This document shows positions 1 through 14,500 of a stretch of 64,000 nt of DNA, piece by piece. The DNA lies in contig NC_135002.1 of assembly GCF_051020985.1 (NCBI RefSeq), forward strand, positions 8,308,001 through 8,372,000, given 5' to 3'. The notes below the pieces were generated by a model. It was not told the origin of the DNA. It was given only the letters and a program-made list of their open reading frames with translations, and did no database searches. The position numbers and the translations under genes are program-made. The stretch comes from Nomia melanderi (taxonomy: Eukaryota; Arthropoda; Insecta; Hymenoptera; Halictidae). The first letter of the stretch is position 1; each line of letters opens with the position of its first letter.

Positions 1-1164
1 AAATCTTTTAACAAAGATATTAAAATTGATAAAGTATATGCCTTATACACTAATTATAATGCGATCGAGATTTATTTAAACTTCAATCTTGTATTAATGA
101 ATACTGTAGTAACTACAAATATGTCATTGGAATGGAAGTAAATGATCTAAATAATATAATTCTTTTAAACAACTTTCATGTTATGTAAAATTATTACGCA
201 TTATATTTTAATTTTTTCTAATTTTACAATAATATAGGTTAAATAACTTTATGCTAACCACAGATACTGATACATTATTTTCATATTTATAATCATTCAT
301 GCATTATTGTTCTAATAAGACTTACGGAAGGATACCTGTAACAAGTGACTTATTACATAATTTTTTATTAAATAATTTATTATATAATTCTAATTAATTC
401 GTAATTATACGAAGAGTAGGTATTTTTTAAAAAGTAAACGTTAAATATATATTTTTCTTGCCCCTGTTTAAAGGAAAAAATCAAACTAATGGCAATGAAA
501 CACGTGATGTCTTTCTTAATTCTTTTCTTCAATACACGTTTATTGCTTACGCGCCATTTTATGCTGCGATCTTGAAAATGGCCTTAAGATGTGTTTACTG
601 TAGCAAATGGACACGATAAGAAGCAGCATTGTAAATTGCTCTTAAATATAATTACGTAAGATTATGTTTACTCTTATATATGTAAGTGTATGTTTATACA
701 ATTACAATTGCATTTTTTATCTGACATAAATAGATCAAGATCCATGTAAGGAGTTATCACCCACAGACAGATTTCATACCCATGTTTATATAAATAAGCC
801 AATCAGGTGTAACCCAAATCTGACGTCATGTTAGCCCAAAAATTTGAACTTTAATGTTTACTGCGTTATTTTTTGAATAACTTAAGTAAATATTTAATTC
901 ATCTGTAGTTTTGAATTGTAACTTAGAACCCAAACAGCCATATTGTGATATTTACTTACATCAACGTGAACTGCATAAAAATATGTCCACGAAATGATCA
1001 TACCTACTGCTTACTTGTATCATGAGAGAAATGAACTTTAGACCATTGTGATTGAACTAATCCCACCACGTACAAAAGGCGGAGCAGATCTATAGATACT
1101 TCATAATAAATGTTTTGAAAAGCGTTAATTATAATTTGTAGTTATACGGTATTGACCTGTCACA
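1..1164. other. 5' flank of ETFB, no gene seen
   Basis: AT-rich sequence upstream of the ETFB start codon. I see no coding exon, RNA gene or clear repeat. The last few hundred bases presumably hold the ETFB promoter, but no core element can be fixed with confidence. Confidence 0.6.
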
Positions 1165-2278
1165 ATGGCGCGGGCACTTGTAGGTGTAAAAAGAGTTATC
1201 GATTATGCAGTTAAGGTATATCTTAATAATATATTAAATCTGTATGAAAAATATATGTGAACAATATTAACATATGTCAAGTGTTCAATTGCATTGTGTA
1301 AATTGAGATATGTTTTAAGTGGTGTATAAAAATATTAAATAATCGGTATTATAACAGATACTATAAATCATTAACTATATAGTATATTTTTTTTAGAGTG
1401 CAGTTTTAAATAAATATACCCTTATCTTTCGTTGTACTATATCTTGACCTTATTTTTTTTTAAATTTTAGATTCGTGTTAAGTCTGATAAAACGGGCGTT
1501 GTAACAGATGGGGTGAAACATTCAATGAATCCTTTTGATGAAATTGCAATTGAAGAAGCTGTTCGAATGAAAGAAAAAAAATTAGTTCAAGAAATAATTG
1601 CTGTCTCATGTGGACCACCACAATCTCAAGAAACTATAAGAACTGCTCTTGCAATGGGTGCTGATAAAGGGATTCATGTTGAGGTATCCGGACCAGAATA
1701 TGAAACTCTGCAACCCATTCATGTTTCCAAAATTTTAGCAAAATTAGCTCAAGATGAAAAAGTAGATTTCATTATTGTTGGTAAACAAGCTATAGATGAT
1801 GATTGCAATCAGACTGCACAAATGATTGGAGGTATTTTAGATTGGCCAACTGGAACATTTTGCAGTAAAGTATGTTGACTTAATTAAAAATTGAAATTAT
1901 ATTATCTAATATCAAGGTTTTGCAAGATAATATAACTTACTTTGATGTATACCTTTTCTGTAATAGATTGAGAATAATAATGGCGAGCTGACAGTTACAC
2001 GTGAAGTTGATGGAGGCTTAGAAGTTATTAAAATGAAAACACCAGCAGTATTGAGTGCTGATCTACGTCTTAATGAACCACGTTATGCTACTTTACCAAA
2101 CATTATGAAAGCTAAGAAGAAACCAATAAAAAAGATGACACCAAAAGATTTGGGTGTCGACACTGCTGCCAGAATTGATGTTTTGTCAGTTGAAGAACCA
2201 CCAGTAAGACAAGCTGGCAGTGTATTGCCAGACGTTGACAGTTTAATTACAAAACTAAAGGAAGGTGGACATGTTTAG
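1165..2278 (+). CDS. ETFB: Electron transfer flavoprotein subunit beta
   Basis: Beta subunit of the mitochondrial matrix electron transfer flavoprotein. With the alpha subunit it passes electrons from acyl-CoA dehydrogenases to ETF-ubiquinone oxidoreductase. Coding exons are 1165-1215, 1471-1869 and 1967-2278, all joined in phase 0, giving 253 aa, close to the usual ~255. The start reads MARALVGVKRVIDYAVK, then IRVKSDKTGVVTDGVKHSMN. Family hallmarks are VSCGPPQSQETIRTALAMGA, the nucleotide-contact segment GKQAIDDDCNQT (about residues 114-125), and near the C-terminus ADLRLNEPRYATLPNIMKAK, which contains the ETF beta signature. Splice sites are AAG|GTATAT, tttag|ATT, AAA|GTATGT and atag|ATT. 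The gene ends about 1 kb from the convergent UBASH3-like gene. No truncation or lost key residue is visible. Confidence 0.96.
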
Positions 2279-3255
2279 ACACTGTTGTTCAATGTATTGA
2301 TAAATTTATCTTATTTTTATATTTATCATATTTTTATTAAATTTTGATGTATACACAACAGTTTTTTATACATCATCAAATGTTGTATGTTATACATGAA
2401 TAAATTTTTATCGCATAAAATAAAGCAGTAGGTCCCTTTACGATACAACTACATTCATAATAAAATATTATAACATTCTATATATTTATGTTTCTTTGGT
2501 AAATAACAACACTGTCTTTTCTACATTGATTTTGTACTTCTAAATTTTCACACAGTATTCATACTATCTACTTTAGCAAATGCCTAGAATATGTGTGAAG
2601 ATTGTATTGTAAAGAATATAGTGGTTTTTATAAATTTATATGCATATAGATCTTCTCAAACAGCAAAATAATCTTCTGGCAACTACATTTGTAACAGATC
2701 TTAGATCTTCAAAATACATATAGATTCAAAAGTCTCAATGCACAATCAATTGACATGAGTTAGTTGAAATATTTTTAATTTGTAGTTATGTTTGATTTTA
2801 AAGCATAATTAGGCAAAAATTATGTCATTCATAATATGTTCTAAAAACTGTAAAATTGATAGTATTTTTTCATCACAAGTTAGATATATCATGTATTATT
2901 TTACTAAATATTTTTTGAACATTAAACATGAAACCTATGACAAAATAGTTTTCTATTAATCATTATATTGAAATATGGAATTCATACAATCTTTATAAAG
3001 ATTGGGATATACGTCACTTTTATATCCTTTTCTAAAGAAAAGGAGGAATCAAAAGCCAATACCCGTATTATTTCCCTATAAATGCTAATTTTATAAAACA
3101 TTGAATAATAATCTAATATTCTGAATTTGTTGTAGATTATAAATAATCCAACCCAAAAAGTTATTTCTTAAATACTTGTTACCGCCTTTAAAATACTTTG
3201 TATAAATTAAAACAGAAAACTTATTGGGTCACAATTTAAAGTAATACTAGTATTT
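2279..3255. other. Intergenic space between convergent 3' ends
   Basis: AT-rich sequence between the stop codons of ETFB (+) and the UBASH3-like gene (-). It should hold both 3' UTRs. An AATAAA near 2399 is a plausible ETFB polyadenylation signal. Nothing else is recognised. Confidence 0.5.
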
Positions 3256-5583
3256 TTACAACAGTACTTTCCAATCAAATCTAGTATTACTAGTATGTGT
3301 AATAGGTGGAAATGGTGGTGGATGAAGTTGCCAACCATCCAACCCTTCACGAGCTGTTAGGCACGCTAAATATGGTACTCTTTGAACTAATCTAGTAACT
3401 TCAGCAGCTGATGGTACTCTGCCACCTGTTAATTGTCTAGTACAAGCTGCTAACGAAGCTGCATGAGCTACTATTAAAATATTCCCTACTGTACTTTCAA
3501 TAATTCGTTTAATTAATTCATAACTTCGTTCGTAATACTGTGCTGCATTCTCTTTCAATGGAAGCTCTTTCGCTTTAATAACTGGGTCATAACTTTTATC
3601 TATGTTAAAACCTGCCTTCATTAATTCTTCAGATGTCATCCAAACTGGTACACCATTTGGATACCATGCTAACCATTCTATCAGACCTGGCTCTATTTTC
3701 ATTGGAATATTTGAATCAAATCCTTTTAAAATATGGGCCAACGTTTGTATACATCTCAATGATGGCGAAGTAAAAGCTACATCTATCTTAATACTAGAAG
3801 ATTTCATTGCTTCTCCTACCAAGCCTGCTTGCACTTCACCTACAGTTGTTAAAGGACTATCATTTTGAAAGTCCTGTATATTTCTTGATGGAATTTCCTT
3901 TGGCATATTTAAGTCCCTCCGAACATAAGATCCATTTGATTCAAAACAATAAGGAATCCATGCTCCGAATGTAAAATCTACTCTTTCTCCATGGCGACAT
4001 ATGAATATTTGCCTTGAAGAGGGTGAAATTGCTTCAGAGGCTTCAATCTACAGAAAAAGGAATCTTAAAAGTGAAGTTTAACGTATCTAGTGCATAAAAT
4101 ATAATGTAATTTACTGGTTCATTAGTTCTTGGTATTCCATCAGGAGTATCTGTAGAATCATTTGTTAACAATACTGGTGGTTTCCTTGTTAAAGGTATTT
4201 CTTCTTTTTCTATGATTGAATTTTTATTATCAGTAAGCTGTACAGTAGTATGCAACGTCCATGAGTCTGATTCAGCTGTTCGTTTTGTATGATTTAAAGG
4301 TAAATGACCTGAAATACCAGTTAACCAGGAGATGCCTTCAATCCAACCGTCTGTAGATAAACTACATGCCCCTTCTGGAATATAAATGTAATCTCCCACT
4401 CTTAATTCTAATTCATCGTGTTCTCTGGGCACAAAAGCATGCATCACTTTATGCACATGAGCATTCTGTAGCCTAGAGTCTCTAGAATACAATCTGAGTT
4501 CCCAATTAGCTGAAGAAGTTAATGTTAATTTTTCTACCATCGAACGAAGTTGTTGATACAGGTTGCTAGGAAACTGATAAATTAATGTCAGATGCAATGA
4601 TTTTACTTGGGGCTCTGCAGAAATACCCAAAGCTGTAAGTTTATTCACATATCGAAGAGCTATATCCTTTAACCATTCAGCATTTATTTCTTTAACAAAA
4701 AGACCCATAAAGTTCGGAGAGACATAAGTTTCTAAATCGATATGATTCTGTAATTCATCCTGATTAACTATATTTTCAAGAGCATTTACCAATTCTTCAG
4801 TCAGTTCATCTGCAGCCTATAAACAAAATTTTTGTTATTTCTTAATTTTAATTATTGTACATTGATAATGCTATATCATACTTTAAAGAACGATACAAGC
4901 GTAATATGTGGCATATAATTATGTGCTCCATTCCATATTAACTCTTTGCTTTCTGACCAAAATCTCTTAAGTTGTTCGGCTAATGCACCTGTTGGACAAG
5001 CATACAAAACATATTCTCTTTGCATATCAGAATCCAAAGTTGGATCTCTAACATGAGCCACTAGCCAATCAGATGCCAATTGAATACCTCGATGTCCTGT
5101 AGCAGCTAACGCTTTTTCTCTATAATTGAAACAATGTGTATTGCAATTATACATAAGATTATTATTTTTTCCACTATCTTTCTACTTAAAAGAGAATACA
5201 AACACTACAAGAAATGATATTACATGTGAAATACTGATTTATACAAATTTAAAAAAATGAATGATTTAAGGGATGAATAGCTTAAATTTTTACACTAAAT
5301 ATTTAATGAATTAACATAAATGAATGTAACATAACAATAGAAAAAGGAAAATAGTAGTAATACTTAAAGTTTGACAGCTGTTTGTTTACAATGCATACCG
5401 TGTAAACGTTCATCAGGGTCCGTACAAAACAACGAAAGAGCGACATTGTTTTACGAATCTATTTTATGGTACTCACGCTCTGTGTTTAGGAAAGCCCAAC
5501 TGCAACAGTGTTTGCAATGGGGTCAAGTGTTGTTTTAAAATTTTCGTTGGAGTTGGATTTTTCCGTGGCGGTAACGTCGCCAT
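3256..5583 (-). CDS. UBASH3/STS (TULA)-family protein: UBA, 2H-esterase-like, SH3 and histidine phosphatase domains
   Basis: Homologue of vertebrate UBASH3A/B (STS-2/STS-1), suppressors of tyrosine-kinase signalling. Coding exons on the minus strand are 5583-5477, 5119-4882, 4816-4115 and 4047-3256 with matching phases, giving 612 aa. An UBA domain is split by the first intron (LLQLGFPKHRA then EKALAATGHRGIQLASDWL). A 2H-phosphoesterase-like region has two H-x-T motifs (PHITL, LHLTL). An SH3-like segment follows (ELRVGDYIYIPEG...SGHLPLNH). The C-terminal phosphoglycerate-mutase-like domain starts at ICRHGER (phospho-acceptor His about residue 368) and has its second His in ILIVAHAAS (about residue 544), so the phosphatase looks active. 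Length and order match the family. The third donor, CCA|GTAAAT, is weak but phase and the next exon support it. Insects usually have one member, so A versus B cannot be assigned. Confidence 0.93.
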
Positions 5584-8500
5584 GACAGTACATTACACTC
5601 GGTAGCTGCTACCAACATTGCTGTATTGAATGTTCAATAAGCAACATGCAATTTAAAATAGAAATATGAATTCTTGCAATACTATTAAATATTAACATAT
5701 GTACACACAAATAAAGTCCTATTTTTAATTTTGACGTGACCATTTTATTTGATAATTCACGAAATGAACATGTTTTAGCTTTTGATTTTAAAACACCAAG
5801 CGTTTCATTGTAGATATAAAGTATTTATAATACGTGATATACTCTTTGATAATTATAACAAAATAAAATGCATAACGTTCTAATTTTATTTGAAATGTTG
5901 GAAAGATAGGGTATTATGGATTTCAAATATTCACAAAATACATCAAGTCTTTCAAGATTACAAATAAATCATTTTATAGAGAACAATTCAAAATGTAGCA
6001 GTTATAAATAATCTTTTACATCCATATCATTTTTTTTAAATATTTTTTAACTGTAAAAACCTTTCAGACTATCGATTTGTTCTGGCGTCCGCCATTTTGA
6101 ATATTATATCAAACAAATAATTAAATCGGAATACTGCTTCTCGTGTAAATTAGAAATTCGTATTTCTATTTTTTTAAGTCATATTTCGAAACAATATAAA
6201 CCGTAATATAAATCTTTTGAAGATATTTAACAAACAAAGTTTTTATTTTTCGTTAATGCGTTGCATTAGACTGAGTAGTACATAAAATCTGCTGAGAAAT
6301 TTAAAAGGGAAAACATTATATATCCCATTAGGTTTGTTAATCACTATCTATTTTAAACAGTTCTGTTACTACTGTTACTTAATATCTTATGAAACTGAAA
6401 AATTATCATTTTTTAGAAGTAATTTTATTTATATTAAAATTATAAAATCCAAGAGAAATTCAAACCTTCGCAGCACATACTATACAGTTATATCTCGTTT
6501 ATATAAAATAAAGCGCACTTAATTCTGTTAGTTGTCGAGAAAGTAGCTGAGAATTTCGATTTTCTATGGATATGTGAAACATTCGAGCGTCTAAAAACGT
6601 TAAACTTGTATTTCCTGTATAATTGTTATAAAGTCGAAATTTTCAAGCTACACACCATAATCGTAGGGCTCATAAGTAATCGTATGCGCATTGTTGTTCA
6701 TCTTTGGCGACTTAATTGTTCACCACGACTATTAATGTAATTATCGTCGCCATCATTAACCTGTTACTGCATCGTTTTCTACTTCTGCACTGTATACGTG
6801 CAAAGAATATTTATTCAAATACTCACGACGACACGAATGTATACTTCACGAGTTCATTTATTCTTTACTAGTTTCCACCATCTGGATTTCTTTTGTATTC
6901 TTATAAATGATTTGAGTTGCACACGACTGCATTAATGATACATTCTTTAATAACCAAATCGTAACGCGCAAACTATTTTTTCTATTAACATTTCACCGTA
7001 TCTGTACAGAGTTATAAATGATGTCATTTTGCTGCAGTTGCGTGGCACGATACAATTTTTCCGTCTTTTTTTTAACGGGAAATCAACTTATAATTTCTTT
7101 TCAGAATTTTAACTGTTCAACTATATACTTGCATTCTAACGAGGAAAATTGTAGTTTTCATGAAGTATACTCTTCTTGGAATAAAATCGAATTTACGACA
7201 AATCGTCTAATTTAGAGCAGTTTCGTTTCAATCAGCGTCGCATGGAAAACAGAACAACGATTGATTTATGTACGCATTAACTTGTTCGACTACGTCGGTG
7301 TTGAAAACCTGAAAATGATACAGGAAGCATTTACAATGTCCAACTTATCTGTGATAAATGCATGATACAAGATAATTGCATTCGCTTATCTACTTCTAAG
7401 GATCTCCGTTACTCCGAGTCGCTTAGATAGTGCGAAATGTTTCTCGTTTCCTTAATTGATTTAATCAATGATTTTTGGTAAGTGACATCGCCAAGTATTC
7501 ATGGTAGAGGAAGAATAAAGAAAGACCGCGTTTTTTCAGTTTACAATTGCCGTCGGCTAAAGGTATCACAATCAACTATGATCATTTTAAAAACATCTCC
7601 TGATTCGGAAAAATCCGTAGAAAATCTCAACTAACATTTCGAGAAACCTACCTCCAATAATTTTCACTCGCCCGAACGATGAAACCATGAATATAAATAA
7701 CAATCGAAGGATCCAAAGAAAGAAGTTTACAGTTTGCGTGAGAATTGAGTTACATTAATAATTGAAAGTGACGTGTGAGCTGTTATAAAAAGCATTTCCA
7801 AAGAAATTTCACATTTCACTTTATCCCTTTGAACTCTACAATTTCGAACTTAATTCAGTAATTCTGCAGTTCGTTTCCGAAACAGCAATAACGGTTACCT
7901 CGATATCTCATTATCTAACATGTTACCTTCACTTTGTTCTGGAAGTTGTTTTTAACATTACTTAAAATACAAAAAAAAAACTGTGTAATGGGTGTTGAGT
8001 AAATTTAAAGAAGCTCAATTTACATTCAAAATTGCGTTTAATGCGATGCTTATAATTTCTGTTCCTTTCCAACGGAGAAAAAAACAATTATTTTTAAATA
8101 CCATAAAGTTTCACTCGAGAACAATTTCATGTACTTAAAATGAGTGAATTAAATCTAACAGCATTGTTGAAAACTCACCTTAATAATAAACATACTGAAT
8201 CTAGCATTCTTTATACTCGTAACATTTATATTCGTGAAATATCGTATCGATAAGTGAACAAATTTTGTAAAAAAAGAAATGAAAAAAAAAAGGAAAAATG
8301 TGGTTCTCCCATCGTTTTAAGATTCAATACATGACCGTTACTCTCATCGTACATTTCTATGACTAGATGCAACCCTGTGACTGCTATTACCAAGTAGAAA
8401 ATCTTAAGAATAGTTCCGTTATCTTATTCGGCAATTTCTGATGATATGGAGATCCCTTTTTGAATTTCCTTCACGAACACTCTTAACCCACTACGAAGGC

Positions 8501-11364
8501 ACTTTCAACAAATATCGACAGCAAATAAGTTAGGAAATGAATCATTTTTAAACAGATCACTCCATCCTCGACATTCTCTTTTTAGTTTTATACAAGAGTC
8601 ACTCGCATGTTACTCTTCCATGTATGACGAGAATCACCGAGTCAGCACTTTATAAAAATATAAGGTGAATCTACAAAAATTTGACGAAACACGATGCACG
8701 GTAGACTCATCTTATATAAATATATATATGATATATATATATATCTATATATATATCGTACAAAATTCATCGATTTCCGATAATGAAATATTAATAATCA
8801 ACTGTCCGTTCCGTCTGATAAATTTCTACTTCTAAATGATAACAACGACAGACGGAACGTTCGTTTCGCGTGGTATTATTGTTCCGAAAGCCCGACATAT
8901 TTACAAACAACCCCTTTTAGCACTGTTCGACCGGTATTTTGGCCATGCATCGATAGCAGAATCCGTGCGTGAAATACGTCTCAGGTAATAATCGTGAAAA
9001 AATACAAGTTCCTCGCGTATTATCTATCACAAGCTGATGATTTATTTCCATATCGTGTAAAATAGAGATTGTGTCATTAAAAAATACTGTTAAATCAACG
9101 TGGCTGACAAATAATGCGTGCTTATCCACTAATTACGGTTAATGGTTCAACATTATCCATTTAAACGACTGATTAGAACATTGGCAACATTATCACCGGG
9201 CAATTCAACGGTCCGATCAATTATCCGATCAACGATCCCGAAATCATCCACATCGTGTACGCACGGACCGAGCCGCGATATGTCCGCGCGACTCGTATTA
9301 AATGCAAGCGTTCTTGCGAAAAAGAAATCCGTGACTCCTGGAGGAATCATCTCTCATGCCACACGAGTTACAAAATGAAAAGAGGATATATTTAACATAC
9401 AATTCAAAGTAAACCAGAAGACATTTAATCGCATTCGTATCTAAAAAGAGAAAAAGAAGAAAAAACGAGGAACCTCGCGAACGTTCCTGCTGCGGTTTAA
9501 AAGGAGGATGCAACACCCGTTACAGTTCACTTTAAAAGCACCATGTACGATAAAGAAGTCATCGCCGCTCTAAAACTGATAGATCCTTAAAATATTAAAA
9601 AAAAAAAAAGAAAAAGAAAAAGAGAGAACAAGAGAAAGAGGAAAAACAGAAATGCTTAAATAATTAAGAAACGAATTTTACAAATCGGTTTCATAATCAC
9701 ACCCTGATACGGATCGCGAATGATACACGATTTCCGCGTGGGACCGGAACGAACCTCCGATTTTTCGGGTTCAAGTCCGACCTACGAACGCGTCACGGTT
9801 CAAAAACATCGCGACGTTCGAGTGCTAAAAATATATCGGCTCCTCCTGCGAGTGATTCTTATCCGGCAATTTACGAGCAGTGAACATCTCGAGGGACACG
9901 GAGCCACGAGGACAGTGTAAAAAATCGCTCCGTGGAACGTTTACCGAACGTTCGACTAGTATTGCACTGATATCGACTAAGTGCTGGCGACAAGGCTCAG
10001 CCGTTAATGAAAATGTATTCATGGGCATGTACGGTTGGTGAACATCTCTAACGTATTCGTGTCCGGGGATGATTCGTGAGAGTGGCACGCGCCTCCATGC
10101 CGCCGTTTCGCGCGATTAGATCCGATGGACGATTAACAAATAGCGGAACAAGTTTCATTCACTTCGTCCCCTTCGACACTTTCGGCTTTAGTGTATCCTC
10201 GGATTGTTATAAGTAGTACGAAATTAACTTGGGTGAACGCGATCGCTCTCCTTAAAAGCGGAAGGATTTCGTACCGATGAAAGAGCGACGAACCAACTGT
10301 AGGGGAACATCGAAAACGTATTTCGCTGTTTGCAGAGTAAAAGCTTCATCGAAAATCGACGTTACAGCGAAACGTCTGCGGCTCGATACCGTCGCAACGG
10401 GACGCGAAACGAAGAGTCTGCGACCGAGATTGTGACCGCCATGTTATAAAACGCGTCTAAAACGTACGATTAACCTTCAATCCTCGCGAGGCCACGGATT
10501 CGATACACTTACGACATCCGCGAGTAAAATACAATAAAATAAAACGCCCCGACAGAGCCTGACGCGAACTCTGCGTTCCTTTTCGCTCGATAAACCGTCG
10601 ACAAGGGAAACTTCCGTTATCTCCTTATACCGGGGATCGATTTGTAAAAATACAATTATAAAAGATCGAACGCGACTTCGGAGTCGTCGCTGCGACGTTC
10701 ATCCCCGAAAGTGTACGCGTTGATACTTGAAACTCATGATGCAATACCTTCCACTAGAACACAAGCCATGATTACTAGTATAATGACCTTCTTTATATAA
10801 ATTCGAAACTTAAACAAACTCCGTCTAAAAATGTCAACGATTCCCACTGATCTATCAGCAGAATAGGGGATACGATCTGTTGCCGTAACGATCCCGGAAT
10901 CAGTTCGCGATCATCATTCCCGATGTTTGGTCCCAACCCAAAGAACCGCTGCCGACCCCGGACTGCGGAAGATGAATGAAGGACACGAAAGAATTTATGG
11001 GGTGGCGCGTTATGGAGAACTGAACGTTAACGGTAAGACCTGATACACATTATCAGTCAAGTCTCGATGAAATATTGTTTATAATGTGTGTGTTATGAAT
11101 CTCGCCGCTCTATCTTCGTTCACCGAAAACAATGGACAAGTAAAGAACGCTACCGATAAACGTGTATCGGGCCTGAACGTCTCGTCAGTCCCAACGACGA
11201 GGACAGGCGTTACGCGGCTGGTGTCCTGGCTTCGATGAACTCGGATCTACCATCGGAAAGAAGTGAAATCGTCGAAATCGTCCGTTATTCGTGGTTGCGT
11301 CGGCAAGGGCCGCCGCAGCCCCGCCGAGATCTCTTTAGCCGAGGACGACGATCGGGGCACGGTG
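5584..11364. other. Intergenic space and 3' flank of SRF
   Basis: About 5.8 kb between the UBASH3-like start and the SRF stop. It probably includes the SRF 3' UTR (minus strand). The first 4 kb are AT-rich and the last 1.5 kb richer in CpG. It holds an AT microsatellite (8713-8756) and a purine tract (about 9598-9650). I found no coding exon. Confidence 0.5.
8713..8756. repeat. AT dinucleotide microsatellite
   Basis: Interrupted (AT)n run of about 44 bp, read directly. Other short simple repeats are AT runs at 20280-20299 and 30812-30837. Confidence 0.8.
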
Positions 11365-11585
11365 TCACTCACGGTCTTTGCTCAGGTCCGATGGCAGGTC
11401 ACAGGTGGACGCAACCGCCGTCGTCGACGTGGTCGTCGTCGTCGTCGTCGGTGATCGCGGCGACGGCGACAGATTCATCCTAGATGTGACGGGCAGCGAG
11501 AGACCCGCGGCGCTCATCGCGACGTTCAACGGTATCGTGATGAACGGCTGATTGTTCTGCGCAGAGTTCACCGGGGTCACCGTGC
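11365..11585 (-). CDS. SRF: SRF last coding exon with poly-Thr run
   Basis: Acceptor ttgttcgcag| fits the phase left by exon 4. The exon reads GTVTPVNSAQNNQPFITIPL, then a Ser/Pro stretch, eight Thr/Ser codons from a CGT/CGA run (about 11416-11450) and SDLSKDRE stop. QPFITIPLN parallels QYVTIPLS near the Drosophila Bs C-terminus. The acceptor lies 38 bp from the edge of the MITE in this intron. Confidence 0.85.
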
Positions 11586-14500
11586 CTGCGAACAATCCCG
11601 GAATCCAGGGGTTGATCTCCCTTTTAACGCTAGAATTACCGATCGAAATCACCCATTTAGGGTATCTTCTTGTACGAATTTTAAAGCTTAGATCGATAAG
11701 TATCGGTTCCTTGACGAATTATCAACTAAATTGATTCAGTAATAGGGGAATTATAAACGAAATGAGATCGCGACAAATGGATCGTAGAAATTTGTGAAGG
11801 ATAGTATGAATTAGTTAACTCGTCTGCTTGGTATTTATAGTATTAAAGACGATTTTATGTGAAAACGAACTACCGATCGACATGATCCATTTGGGATATC
11901 TTCTTTCATGAATGTTTAGGCGATAAGTGTCCTTTCATCTAGGGATTATTAATTAAACTGATTCGGTAACAAGTTAACTGAATTATAAATGAAACGGGAT
12001 CACGATAAATGGACTTCAGAAATTTGTAAAGGACAATATGAATTAGTCGACTCGTCTGCTCGGTACTTCTAGCGTTAAAGACGATCTTACATTCTGCGAT
12101 GTCTCTCTTCTTGTTTCTATATTTTTTTGTTTGCTCTTGTCGGAGAGATGTTTTGGAAAATTCTTTGGCACTTCGGGGATCAAAGTTAACAGGAGTTCAA
12201 GGGATCGTTCCTCTCACCTCCTTCCTGCGAAATCTGCACCGGTTGACCGTTCTGACCGATTCCGAGCAGAACCCCTGGACTCGGCGAATAAATGACTGTC
12301 TGTGGCATTTGATACATTATACCTTAAAAAAAAACGACAAAGGAATCATGGAAGAATGACACAAAATACAATATTAATTAGCAGACACATGTGTACTTAT
12401 ATTCTTATCCTACATCGTGTTCCTTCAAAACTCAATTCCACGCGCAACGAACAACCGAGTCTCCCGGATTTCTAACTCGCGTACCCTAAAAACCGGCATA
12501 CCGAAAGCGCGCGATTAAAAATCAATTATCCCGATCGATCCTCGCGTTCTCCATCGGCGGACCGCCGATCCCCTCGTTCGAAAATCGTCGCGGCTCAAGG
12601 ACCGTTTCGAAGAATCAACGGCGAAGAAGGAAGAACCGGAAAAAGAACGATCCCGCGAAGAGGGTGATCTCGAAACGAGGCCGAACAGGGTAACAAGAAA
12701 CGAGCGAGCGGGGTTGGAAGATCGTCGGGGTCGATACGGCGGGCGCGTTATCAAAATTCCGGCGTGGACGTCGCGCCGGCCGGGACAGGCGGCGGGGGGA
12801 GGAACAATGGGAAGAACGAAAACGGCGAAAAAAGAGAGAAAAAGAGAAAGAAAGGAAAAAAAGAAGAAAGAACCGTACGTCATGCTGGCGATCGGTAAGT
12901 CGGATGGCATCCACTCCATATATTAGCATCGATATTTATGTGTACACCTGCATCGGAGCGCGGCTTTCGACCGGATCTTACTTCCCAGTTAGGCATCGCG
13001 TCGTTGTCTTAGTTTGGTCATCGCGGCCCGTACAACTCCTTATGTACTCCCCTACACGGATAACCTCGTCATCGCTCGCACACTTTTCGCATTTTAAGTG
13101 TCCTCTTTCCTTTATCTTCTCCCTCTCTTACGCCTTGGCCGGGGCCCTCTCGCTCCTTCGCGTGCTCGAAACCGTCGGGTACGTTTCAACCACACTCCTC
13201 TGATACCATTCTCTCGTTTTCTACGCTCGCCTCTCTGTCTACCGACCTACCTGACTGATTGGATTGCACACGTTTGCCCCGGCACTACGGCTACCATACG
13301 CTCTAACGATTTTCCACGCCGGCTTTTACCGCTCGCTCGTCTCGTCTCGTCTCGTCTCGTCTCGTCCCGTCTTGTCTCGGTTTCGCGACTCGCGTGGCAC
13401 GCCCACCGGGAAATTCGCTAATTGCTACTCTAAGAAGCTTCCGCGATTATTCGTCTATTTGTCTGTTCCTTTTTTTGCGAGTTTTTCTGTTTCTTTTCCT
13501 TTCGTTTCTTTTCCGGCTGGTCTTCGGAACGAGCGACTTCGAAGGCGAGGATCGGTCGGGATCTCGTTCGCAGAGGTGAAACTGTTTCTGGTGCGACGGA
13601 AGAAAACGGTGTCACGTTCTTGTTCGTACTGTCGCTCCGGGGAAAAATCGGCTTCGCTCGCTTGTCATTTTCGTTTTGGTATAAATTTATAGCACTGTGT
13701 ATATCATTCTTACGCGTTTATTGTCACGGGTATTTTTGAGCTACAGAGGAGTATTCTTTGCTTAATTTGTAAATTTTGATATTTTTCAAGGAGATGTATA
13801 AAAACAGATAAGTTGAAAATGGAAAACAGAATTTTTGTTACGGAGAGTTGAGTTTTGGAGGAAATTCGACTTGAAAATTTGTAGGACCAGTGAGCGTCTG
13901 ATTGTCTGTCCACTGCTTGCTGGTTCTACTTGGGATAAACTTAGTTGATGTTATGGTAGTGATTGTCATTTGGTATGTTTTTAGTATATTTTAATATGCT
14001 CATCTTGATCAAACTATCGCGGAGAATAGATACTGTACCATGGTTAATGTTTATGAATCTTAGAATGAGTGGAAGTAGCGAGTAATGGACAGACAAGATA
14101 ACAAAATGTACAAATTTTCAAAGTTAGTTATCCCGAAGATAATTGATTCGCAAATTTCTAGGTTCAGAAGCGATAATTATAGAAAGAATGTTTTTAAGAC
14201 ATGTTTCTTTTAGTTTGAGACACATAAAATGAGGAACAAATGTATAAGTTCCCTAAAGAAATCACTAGAAACGGTGGGAGTTCGTACGAATTGCTCGAAT
14301 ACATTGTAAATGCTAGTAGAATGTTACGAAATCATATCAACAAGCTCATCTGACCTTCTCTCACAAATAGAAACTCTTTAGGAATTGCAGAAACACGTGG
14401 ACGATACACGCAATACAATTAAAGAAATTATAGACTTGAAATAACCTTCCTTCGTGTTTTAACATACTAATTTTAAGAACGAATCTAAGTTATTCAATAC

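Noticed and set aside
9769..9784. GGTTCAAGTCC, a match to the tRNA B box.
   Set aside because: No A box or acceptor stem at the right distance, so no cloverleaf.
11235..11483. Plus-strand frames over the SRF last exon.
   Set aside because: Antisense shadow of the SRF C-terminus and poly-Thr codon run.
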